This document shows positions 1-5,205 of a stretch of 5,205 bases of DNA, piece after piece; position 1 is the first letter of the stretch; each line of letters opens with the position of its first letter. Location of the stretch: NCBI GenBank assembly GCA_002345425.1, contig DDWA01000049.1, forward strand, positions 687-5,891, given 5' to 3'. The notes beneath the pieces are model-generated. The model saw only the letters and a program-made list of their open reading frames with translations, did not search any database and was not told the DNA's origin. Position numbers and translations under genes: made by a program. The stretch is from Caryophanales bacterium UBA2298. GTDB taxonomy: Bacteria > Bacillota_I > Bacilli_A > Izemoplasmatales > Hujiaoplasmataceae.

Positions 1-452
1 GCAAAACGAGTCAAAACATTCTTACCCTGCTCAATCAGTGCTGCTCCAGCACGGTATGGTAAACGTACAGATACTTTAAGCTTATTTCCTTTAGAAAGGA
101 ACTTGGTCGCGTTTTTAAGCTTTGTTTCAAAGTCATGCGTGTCAATAACAGCTGTCATTCTAATCTCTTTGAGTTCAACGACTTTTTGATGCTTCTTAGC
201 TTCACGCGCTTTTCTTTGTTGCTCATAACGGAACTTGCTATAATCCATTAATTTACAGACAGGTGGTCTAGCGTTTGGCGCTACTAAAACAAGGTCATAA
301 CCTTGCTCTTTAGCGATTTTATTAGCTTCAGCCGCAGTTTTTTCCCCGTACTGAAAACCATCCGCCCCGATTACTAAAACTGTCTTATAACGAATTTCTT
401 CGTTAATTAAATTAGTATCCTTCTTTACCGGTTTTTGATTGTTGTATAAAAT
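1..452 (-). CDS. infC: Translation initiation factor IF-3, 5' part (C-terminal end outside window)
   Basis: IF-3 binds the 30S subunit, keeps it apart from 50S and checks start-codon/initiator-tRNA pairing. 150 codons plus two bases are visible. The N-terminal domain opens with LINEEIR (residues 15-21) and continues through DLVLVAPNARPPVCKLMDYSK (about 53-73), the strongest family signature. A lysine/arginine-rich linker (about 75-95, EQQRKAREAKKHQK) leads to the C-terminal domain (KEIRM at 95-99, HDFETKL at 106-112). The reading frame has no usable ATG near the expected N-terminus. I chose the ATT at 452-450, nine bases after GGAGG, because infC genes characteristically use AUU-type starts and this places INEEIR at the usual distance. 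Oddly, the conserved VRFRGR-like strand reads VRLPYRAGA here (129-137). The gene follows its own promoter and leader; rpmI and rplT are expected to its left. Identity is certain from the motifs, and the start is well supported. Confidence 0.96.
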   Translation of the reverse strand, partial: MLYNNQKPVKKDTNLINEEIRYKTVLVIGADGFQYGEKTAAEANKIAKEQGYDLVLVAPNARPPVCKLMDYSKFRYEQQRKAREAKKHQKVVELKEIRMTAVIDTHDFETKLKNATKFLSKGNKLKVSVRLPYRAGAALIEQGKNVLTRF

Positions 453-466
453 ATTAAAACACCTCC
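450..466 (-). promoter_or_regulatory. infC ribosome binding site with AUU start codon
   Basis: On the minus strand GGAGGTG (466-460) is a near-perfect anti-16S match, followed by TTTTAAT and then ATT (452-450) in frame with IF-3. The strong site and good spacing support the non-AUG start. In E. coli the AUU start of infC lets IF-3 repress its own translation; the same autoregulation is inferred here. Confidence 0.85.
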
Positions 467-473
467 AAGGTAT

Positions 474-502
474 AAAAAAATGAGTACCAATAGGTACCCA
501 CT
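474..502 (-). terminator. Intrinsic terminator/attenuator in the infC leader
   Basis: In the RNA, AGUGGGUACC (502-493) pairs with GGUACUCAUU (488-479) around a UAUU loop (492-489). This gives ten consecutive pairs, two of them G-U, followed at once by a U run (478-474). It ends only eight bases before the infC Shine-Dalgarno sequence, so terminating here would abort the infC transcript. The 5' arm is also the 3' arm of the long-range leader helix (562-571 with 494-503), so the two cannot form together. It is also the only terminator-like structure after glmU, so it could end glm operon transcripts too. Confidence 0.82.
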
Positions 503-571
503 TATGTCTAATAAAATAATATTTATCTAGCATAAACCTATTGATTCATCAATCAGGTGAGAAGTGGGTAC
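494..571 (-). repeat. Long-range inverted repeat forming the leader's antiterminator-like helix
   Basis: GTACCCACTT and AAGTGGGTAC form a perfect 10-bp inverted repeat (arms 494-503 and 562-571) separated by 58 bases. In the infC transcript the arms close a multibranch structure. The downstream arm overlaps the terminator stem by nine bases, so this helix should prevent termination. Its upstream arm can instead fold into the small hairpin at 560-575. Confidence 0.8.
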
Positions 572-599
572 TTCTACTTTCTATTTTTTAACCGTAATG

Positions 600-628
600 A
601 TTATAATATATTTAACAGTCTTTGTCAA
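600..628 (-). promoter_or_regulatory. Sigma-A-type promoter of infC
   Basis: The -35 box TTGACA lies at 628-623 and the -10 box TATAAT at 605-600, separated by exactly 17 bases. Both boxes match the consensus completely. Transcription should start near 593 and run into the infC leader. The -35 begins ten bases past the glmU stop codon, so infC has its own strong promoter although the genes run in the same direction. Confidence 0.9.
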
Positions 629-638
629 CTATTATTTC

Positions 639-2012
639 TCAGTAATTTTTCTTCTTATTACGAATATAATTTTCCTTATTTACTTGATAAGCTCTCGCTA
701 TTGCCAGTGATCCTTTAGGAACGTTTTTATCTAAAGTCGATCCAGCAGCTATCATCGAATTATCTTCAATTTTAATCGGAGCGATTAAATTAGAATTACA
801 TCCAACAAAAACATCATCGCCAATAATAGTTTTATACTTATTGACGCCATCATAATTAACTGTAATAGATCCACAACCAAAGTTAACATTATTACCGATT
901 TCAGCGTCACCAATATATGCTAAATGTGACGCTTTAAATGATTCGCCAGTCGTTGATTTCTTGATTTCCACAAAGTTACCAATTCTGTTATTTTCCCCAA
1001 TAATAGCCCCATCCCGCAAATGAGCAAAAGGCCCGACAGTTGAATTATTCATGACTTGCGAATTATAAACAAGAGAATGTTTACAAATAACATTTTCACC
1101 GATAACGGAATTATGAATTTCGGTATTAGGTCCTATTTGAGCACCTTTATGGATAATTGAATTTCCGGTAATATAAGTATTTGGATGAATTACCACATTT
1201 TCTTCAATAAAAACATTTTGACCGATGGTGACGGTGTCTGGGTTAATCATTGCTACACCTGATCTCATTAATTCTTTATTGATGTTATGTCTAAGTATAG
1301 TTTCAGCTTTACTCAAAGTATATAAATCATTAATACCCATAGCTTTGTATGATTTTTGCAGTAAATATGTTCCAACAAGACATTTTTCTTTTTTCATAAT
1401 CTTGACAATATCCGTCAAGTAATACTCTTTTTTAGCATTACTATTCTTGACTTTCTTTAATGCTGGTATTAAAAATTTATTTTCAACAATATAAATCCCC
1501 GTATTAATCTCATTAATCAATTTTTCTTCTATTGAAGCATCATTTTCTTCAATGATGGCATTTAAATAATTGCCTTCATCTCTGATTATTCTCCCGTAGC
1601 CGAAAGGGTCGTCGATGACAGTACTTACAACGGTCAAATCGTGCCTAAACTCAACGTGCTCACTGATAGCTTCTTTAATCACCTCAGAATCAATCAATGG
1701 CATATCTCCAGGTAAGATGATAGTGAAACCGTCATTATCAACCAATAAATCTTGTGCCATCAAAACGGCATGACCTGTACCTAGTTGTTCTTCTTGAACA
1801 GCATATTTAACTTTAGAATTCAAAATTTCTTGAATAACTTCTTTCTTATGACCAACAACAGTAATCAATTGATCAATCATCGTCGACTTATACAAATGTT
1901 CAACGATATAAGCTATCATTGGTTTTTTCAATAACGGATAAGCACATTTAGGTAAATCGGTCTTCATTCTCGTACCTTTACCTGCAGCAAGAATAATAGC
2001 GTATTTAGTCAT
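639..2012 (-). CDS. glmU: Bifunctional N-acetylglucosamine-1-phosphate uridyltransferase / glucosamine-1-phosphate acetyltransferase
   Basis: This cytosolic enzyme makes UDP-GlcNAc in two steps: acetyl-CoA-dependent acetylation of glucosamine-1-phosphate, then uridylyl transfer from UTP. The 457 residues match the usual length of about 456. The N-terminal pyrophosphorylase domain shows LAAGKGTRM (8-16), LPK (20-22), QEEQLGTGHA (73-82) and GDMPL (102-106). D103 and N228 correspond to the Mg ligands D105 and N227 of E. coli. From about residue 255 a left-handed beta-helix of hexapeptide repeats begins. It contains R333, K351, H363 (catalytic base), Y366, N377, N386 and K392, all at the same numbers as in E. 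coli, so both activities look intact. The ATG follows the glmM stop by two bases, suggesting translational coupling; a weak AAGGGTG site (2026-2020) lies inside the end of glmM. The stop is TGA at 641-639. It is the last gene of the operon. Confidence 0.97.
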   Translation of the reverse strand: MTKYAIILAAGKGTRMKTDLPKCAYPLLKKPMIAYIVEHLYKSTMIDQLITVVGHKKEVIQEILNSKVKYAVQEEQLGTGHAVLMAQDLLVDNDGFTIILPGDMPLIDSEVIKEAISEHVEFRHDLTVVSTVIDDPFGYGRIIRDEGNYLNAIIEENDASIEEKLINEINTGIYIVENKFLIPALKKVKNSNAKKEYYLTDIVKIMKKEKCLVGTYLLQKSYKAMGINDLYTLSKAETILRHNINKELMRSGVAMINPDTVTIGQNVFIEENVVIHPNTYITGNSIIHKGAQIGPNTEIHNSVIGENVICKHSLVYNSQVMNNSTVGPFAHLRDGAIIGENNRIGNFVEIKKSTTGESFKASHLAYIGDAEIGNNVNFGCGSITVNYDGVNKYKTIIGDDVFVGCNSNLIAPIKIEDNSMIAAGSTLDKNVPKGSLAIARAYQVNKENYIRNKKKNY

Positions 2013-2014
2013 TA

Positions 2015-3322
2015 TTATTCACCCTTCCCTTTACTCTTTATTTTATCAACTATATCATCGATTATCATATCAACTAAATCTTCAGTTTTAGCAGATACAG
2101 AAACCCTTAATAGTGGTTCAGTTCCACTAGCTCTAACCAAAACCTTACCATCGTTTCCTAGTATTTTCCGGTAATTTTCTACCAGAGCAACAATCTCTTC
2201 ATCTTTAGCGATATTCTTATCGATATTTTCAATATTTATTAACTTATCCGGATAATAAGTAACTTCCTTTTTTAAATCAGAAAGTCTTACTTGATAATGA
2301 TCTAAAATCTTCAGTAAGAACCAAGCGTTCAAAACGCCGTCACCAGTTTTAAGTAATGTTTTATTGATTACATGTCCAGAATTTTCGCCACCAAGTATAG
2401 CATTTTTCTCTTCCAAAGCTTGGAAAATATATTTATCGCCAACTTCAGTTTGAACAACTTCAATCCCTAAAGCTTTGAGCGCTTTAATTATACCTAAATT
2501 GCTCATCTTTGACAAGACCACTGTATCATTATTCAGCATAAACTCTTCTTTTAAATATTTAGCGAAAATATATATCAACAAATCACCATCGATGATTTCC
2601 CCTTCATCGTCAATGCAAAGAATTCTGTCGCCATCTCCATCGAAGGCAATGCCTAAATCTAGATTATAATCATATACTAAATTTTGTAAGTTCTTCAAAT
2701 GCGTTGAACCACAATCTTGATTGATGTTTTCACCATCGGGCCAAGCCCCCAACAACATGTAATTCTCAACAAACTCAGGTAAGACTTTTAAAGCCGAGTT
2801 AACCGTCGCCCCATTAGCCAAATCAAGCCCAATATGAAGGTTTTTGTAATCAGAAAATTTGCTGAAAAGTTGAAAATATTCATCCAAAATACTTGGTATA
2901 ACAATTTCTTTACCAGGAGTAACGCCTGATAAATCAATATTATTATCAATAACATTTTCGATAATTGCTTCTTCATCAGGTAAAGATTTTTGTCCTTGAT
3001 TAAAGATTTTTATCCCGTTATCGTAGTAAGGATTATGACTGGCAGTAACCATAATGCCAATACAATTATGATTAATTGAAGCGTTAGCTAAAATTGGTGT
3101 CGCGTAGACACCAATATCACATACATCGATTCCTGCCTCTAAAGCACCTTTTTTTATGTTATTAACAATCATCTCACCAGATACTCTAGTATCTCTGGAA
3201 ATGATAATCTTATCGGTTTTATCTTTAAATAACGCCATACTCTTTCCAAGCATATAACTCATATTTGGCGTTATAAATTCATTAGCTTTTCCCCTGATAC
3301 CATCAGTTCCAAAATATTTCAC
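2015..3322 (-). CDS. glmM: Phosphoglucosamine mutase
   Basis: GlmM interconverts glucosamine-6-phosphate and glucosamine-1-phosphate, the middle step of UDP-GlcNAc synthesis, and belongs to the alpha-D-phosphohexomutase family. All four family loops are present in order. These are the phosphoserine loop TASHNP (93-98, Ser95 phosphorylated in the active form), the metal loop DGDGDR (228-233; Asp228, 230 and 232), the sugar-binding GGENSGH (311-317), and the phosphate-binding RASGTEP (397-403). The N-terminus KYFGTDGIRG is the GlmM hallmark and fixes the start at a GTG codon (3322-3320). At 435 residues it is slightly shorter than the usual 445-450. The sugar loop has Asn where GGEQSGH is common, a conservative change. 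The gene lies 11 bases after glmS and 2 bases before glmU. Specificity for glucosamine rather than mannose/glucose phosphate rests on the signature sequence and the operon context. Confidence 0.97.
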   Translation of the reverse strand: MKYFGTDGIRGKANEFITPNMSYMLGKSMALFKDKTDKIIISRDTRVSGEMIVNNIKKGALEAGIDVCDIGVYATPILANASINHNCIGIMVTASHNPYYDNGIKIFNQGQKSLPDEEAIIENVIDNNIDLSGVTPGKEIVIPSILDEYFQLFSKFSDYKNLHIGLDLANGATVNSALKVLPEFVENYMLLGAWPDGENINQDCGSTHLKNLQNLVYDYNLDLGIAFDGDGDRILCIDDEGEIIDGDLLIYIFAKYLKEEFMLNNDTVVLSKMSNLGIIKALKALGIEVVQTEVGDKYIFQALEEKNAILGGENSGHVINKTLLKTGDGVLNAWFLLKILDHYQVRLSDLKKEVTYYPDKLINIENIDKNIAKDEEIVALVENYRKILGNDGKVLVRASGTEPLLRVSVSAKTEDLVDMIIDDIVDKIKSKGKGE

Positions 3323-3335
3323 TTACCCCTCACCT
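3320..3335 (-). promoter_or_regulatory. glmM ribosome binding site deciding a GTG start
   Basis: AGGTGA (3335-3330) precedes GTG (3322-3320) by seven bases and overlaps the TAG stop codon of glmS (3336-3334). No ATG is available at the position where the family's FGTDGIRG motif demands a start. The overlap of stop and ribosome site suggests that glmM translation is coupled to glmS. Confidence 0.8.
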
Positions 3336-5130
3336 ACTCCACTGTCACAGATTTAGCTAGATTTCTTGGTTTATCGATATCTAACTTTAATTCCTTAGCT
3401 TTGAAATAAGCAATAAGTTGAGTTGGAACAACACTTAAAAGCGGTGATAAATACTCATGTACACTTGACAAGATGATATCATCAGCACTATCGGCAACAT
3501 TTTCAGTAGAAATAATTATCGTTTTTGCGCCTCTTGATCTAACTTCTTGAATATTAGACCTCGTATTATGATTAATTTGTTTCTGAGTAATAATCGCAAT
3601 TACCGGTACGTCTTTTTCAATTAAAGCTATCGTTCCGTGTTTTAATTCGCCAGCAGCGAATCCTTCAGTTTGAATGTATGATATTTCTTTTAATTTTAAA
3701 GCGGCTTCTAAAGAAGTATAATAATCTATTCCTCGACCAATATAGAAACAATTGCGTTTTTTAAGTCTTTTATGAACCAAAGCTTCAATATAGTCTTTTT
3801 GATCAATTATAGCTTCCATCGCTACTGAAAGTTTTGATAATTCAAAAGCTAAATCAAATGGTTTTTCTTCCGTTAAACTATCAGCTAAAATTGCCAACAC
3901 AGTTACTTGCGCAACATATGCTTTAGTAGAAGCTACCGCAATCTCAGGACCTGCATATATTTCTAAAGCGTGATTTGCTTCGCGTGCAAGCGTGGAAGTT
4001 ATCACATTAGTTATCGTCAATACTGGATAATTAAGTTTTTTTAAATTAACTAAACAAGCCCTCAAATCAGCGGTTTCTCCTGATTGTGATATCAAGATGA
4101 AAATCGCATCTTTTTCCAATAAAGGCGGATTATAAGCAAATTCACTTGCAATAAATACTTCAGTTGGAATTTTCGAAATATTTTCAAAATAATACTTACC
4201 AATAAATCCTGCATGCATTGATGTCCCTGCAGCTATGATATATATCCTTTTCTTATCTTTAAACATATCCAATGTCTTTTTATTAACGCCAATCTTGCCA
4301 TTAACCAGATACTTCGTAATAATTCTTCTGATGACAGCTGGTTGTTCGGAAATTTCTTTAAGCATAAAATGCTCGTAACCACCCTTATCGATTTCATTAT
4401 CAGCTAAATCCATTTTATGCTTAGCTAACTTAACTTCTTTACCGATGATGTCATAAGCATTAAAGGTACATTTACCGTTCTTTTTTGCAACGATAAAGGT
4501 CTTATCTTCAATTAAATAATAAAATTCAGAATTACCTACCAAAGCCATCAAATCAGATGCCAAAGTAATACCCTTATCAGATGAACCAATTAAAAGCGGG
4601 CTCTTATTCTTAGCCGCATAGATAGTATCAATATTTTTATTATCCATGATTAAAAGTGCATAAGAACCTTCTAATAATGATAATGTTTTTCTTATTGCCT
4701 CTTCAGCGCTCATAGTTAAAGAAAACAAATCGATTAAATTCGCAATTACTTCCGTATCAGTTTCACTGATTAAAGTAATACCTTCTAAATATCTAGAAGT
4801 AAGTTCTTTATAATTATCAATTACCCCATTATGCACAACAATGAACCGCTTTGAACTAGATGAATGCGGATGAGAATTAACTTGATTAGGAGCCCCATGT
4901 GTTGCCCAACGAGTATGACCAATACCAATAAAATTATCTTCATGATAATCAAAACTGTTAATCAAAAGATCAACTCTACCTGGGGTTTTATATGTTATAA
5001 AACTATTTTGTTTTTTATTAAAAAAACTGATACCACATGAATCATATCCGCGATATTCAAGTTTTTTAAGACCGTTTAATATTACATCAGTGGCCTTCAA
5101 CTCACCGATATAGCCAACTATTCCACACAT
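3334..5130 (-). CDS. glmS: Glutamine--fructose-6-phosphate aminotransferase (isomerizing)
   Basis: GlmS makes glucosamine-6-phosphate from fructose-6-phosphate and glutamine, the committed step of amino-sugar synthesis. The 598 residues are close to the usual 600-610. The N-terminal Ntn glutaminase domain (about 2-215) has Cys2 as nucleophile after Met removal, then GYDSCG (28-33), GHTRWATHG (71-79), HNG (100-102) and SETDTEV (122-128). Two SIS sugar-isomerase domains follow. The first (about 285-425) has AAGTS (300-304), SQSGETAD (348-355) and STKA (401-404); the second begins near residue 455. The residues matching E. coli K485, E488, H504 and K603 are K479, E482, H498 and K593, and the C-terminus ends in the standard RNLAKSVTVE. 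GELKHGTIALI resembles Bacillus GlmS, which has Thr where enterobacterial enzymes have Pro. The ATG follows AGGAGG by eight bases. It is the first gene of the operon, with no ribozyme seen upstream. Confidence 0.98.
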   Translation of the reverse strand: MCGIVGYIGELKATDVILNGLKKLEYRGYDSCGISFFNKKQNSFITYKTPGRVDLLINSFDYHEDNFIGIGHTRWATHGAPNQVNSHPHSSSSKRFIVVHNGVIDNYKELTSRYLEGITLISETDTEVIANLIDLFSLTMSAEEAIRKTLSLLEGSYALLIMDNKNIDTIYAAKNKSPLLIGSSDKGITLASDLMALVGNSEFYYLIEDKTFIVAKKNGKCTFNAYDIIGKEVKLAKHKMDLADNEIDKGGYEHFMLKEISEQPAVIRRIITKYLVNGKIGVNKKTLDMFKDKKRIYIIAAGTSMHAGFIGKYYFENISKIPTEVFIASEFAYNPPLLEKDAIFILISQSGETADLRACLVNLKKLNYPVLTITNVITSTLAREANHALEIYAGPEIAVASTKAYVAQVTVLAILADSLTEEKPFDLAFELSKLSVAMEAIIDQKDYIEALVHKRLKKRNCFYIGRGIDYYTSLEAALKLKEISYIQTEGFAAGELKHGTIALIEKDVPVIAIITQKQINHNTRSNIQEVRSRGAKTIIISTENVADSADDIILSSVHEYLSPLLSVVPTQLIAYFKAKELKLDIDKPRNLAKSVTVE

Positions 5131-5144
5131 GAGATAATCCTCCT
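5131..5144 (-). promoter_or_regulatory. glmS ribosome binding site
   Basis: AGGAGG (5144-5139) is a perfect Shine-Dalgarno core eight bases before the ATG at 5130-5128. The predicted transcription start near 5150 leaves only about 20 bases of untranslated leader, almost all of it the ribosome site. Confidence 0.88.
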
Positions 5145-5156
5145 AGAATAGAATAT

Positions 5157-5185
5157 ATTATATCAAAAAAAATGAACATATGCAA
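5157..5185 (-). promoter_or_regulatory. Predicted promoter of the glmS-glmM-glmU operon (extended -10)
   Basis: A perfect TATAAT -10 box (5162-5157) is preceded by TG and one base (5165-5163), forming an extended -10 element. A weak -35, TTGCAT (5185-5180), sits 17 bases upstream and matches the consensus at three of six positions. A T-rich run lies in the spacer. Transcription should begin near 5150. An additional promoter further upstream, outside the window, cannot be excluded. Confidence 0.7.
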
Positions 5186-5205
5186 TTTATTTATTCATTC
5201 TAAAA

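Larger units (their letters stand above)
453..593 (-). promoter_or_regulatory. infC 5' leader, probable L20-type ribosomal protein leader (transcription attenuator)
   Basis: This leader of about 140 bases, counted from the predicted start site near 593, can fold into two exclusive states. In state one, 571-562 pairs with 503-494 (ten Watson-Crick pairs) and closes a three-way junction holding two hairpins, 557-537 (UGAA loop) and 530-508 (UAUUAU loop). Each hairpin has three pairs, one bulged G on its 5' side, then five pairs. In state two, a local hairpin forms at 575-560 (AGAAGU/ACUUCU) and 502-493 is free to make the terminator. Known biology: in Bacillus, L20 binding to the infC-rpmI-rplT leader promotes premature termination through a structure mimicking its 23S rRNA site. 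Position upstream of infC and the terminator at the 3' end fit that family. I infer the assignment from context and hand-folding; I did not match it to the family's sequence consensus. Confidence 0.7.

Noticed and set aside
453..533. Longer infC product starting at ATG 533
   Set aside because: It would translate the terminator stem, U run and Shine-Dalgarno sequence, has no ribosome site of its own, and adds a sequence unlike IF-3.
486..571. T-box riboswitch upstream of infC
   Set aside because: The terminator/antiterminator swap and a GTGGGTACC stretch recall a T-box, but the AGGGTGGNACCGCG core is absent, the leader is too short for a Stem I, and infC is not an amino-acid or tRNA-synthetase gene.
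639..641. Mycoplasma-type code with TGA as tryptophan
   Set aside because: TGA ends glmU at exactly the family length, and the tryptophans checked (for example in GlmS GHTRWATHG) use TGG.
1225..1422. Open frame on the + strand, 65 codons
   Set aside because: It lies antisense within glmU, shows no family motif and no convincing ribosome site; it is a shadow of the real gene.
2475..2669. Open frame on the + strand, 64 codons
   Set aside because: It is antisense to the well-supported glmM metal-loop region, and its serine/proline-rich content reflects the complementary codons.
2788..2976. Open frame on the - strand, 62 codons
   Set aside because: It is an alternative frame inside glmM, with no homology signal, while glmM is intact across the region.
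1..5205. Mobile element, phage, CRISPR, defence or toxin-antitoxin module
   Set aside because: All coding space is taken by four housekeeping genes on one strand. There are no direct-repeat arrays, transposase motifs or attachment-like repeats.

Overview
This is an AT-rich window from a low-G+C, Firmicutes-like bacterium. It could be a true Firmicute or a standard-code Mollicutes-type lineage such as the Acholeplasma or Izemoplasma side. Genes have strong AGGAGG-type ribosome binding sites and sigma-A-like promoters. GlmS carries a Bacillus-like GELKHGT motif. Tryptophans in the motifs checked are coded by TGG, and TGA is used as a stop at the end of glmU, so Mycoplasma/Spiroplasma code 4 is unlikely. 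The exact taxon cannot be fixed from the sequence alone.

All four genes lie on the minus strand. In transcription order, an extended -10 promoter (5157-5185) drives glmS (5130-3334), glmM (3322-2015, GTG start) and glmU (2012-639). The gaps are 11 and 2 bases, so this is a tight operon. It encodes the complete route from fructose-6-phosphate to UDP-N-acetylglucosamine: amination and isomerisation by GlmS, phosphate shift by GlmM, then acetylation and uridylylation by GlmU. All catalytic residues I could place are present in the three enzymes, and the GlmU acetyltransferase residues fall at the E. coli position numbers. There is no room for a glmS ribozyme between the predicted promoter and glmS.

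The 186-base gap between glmU and the next gene (453-638) is densely regulatory. It holds a perfect-consensus promoter (TTGACA, 17 bases, TATAAT), then a roughly 140-base leader. The leader can form either a three-way junction closed by a 10-bp helix or an intrinsic terminator that uses the same bases. This matches the expected position and logic of the L20-type leader of infC-rpmI-rplT operons. It ends at a strong ribosome binding site and the rare AUU start codon of infC (translation initiation factor IF-3), which runs off the left edge of the window. rpmI and rplT would be expected beyond the edge.

No mobile element, CRISPR array, tRNA, rRNA or defence/toxin system is visible, and nothing here amounts to a new system. 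The points most worth a second look are the infC attenuator architecture, the altered FRGR-type segment of IF-3, the single-operon glmSMU arrangement without a ribozyme, and the lack of a separate terminator between glmU and infC.
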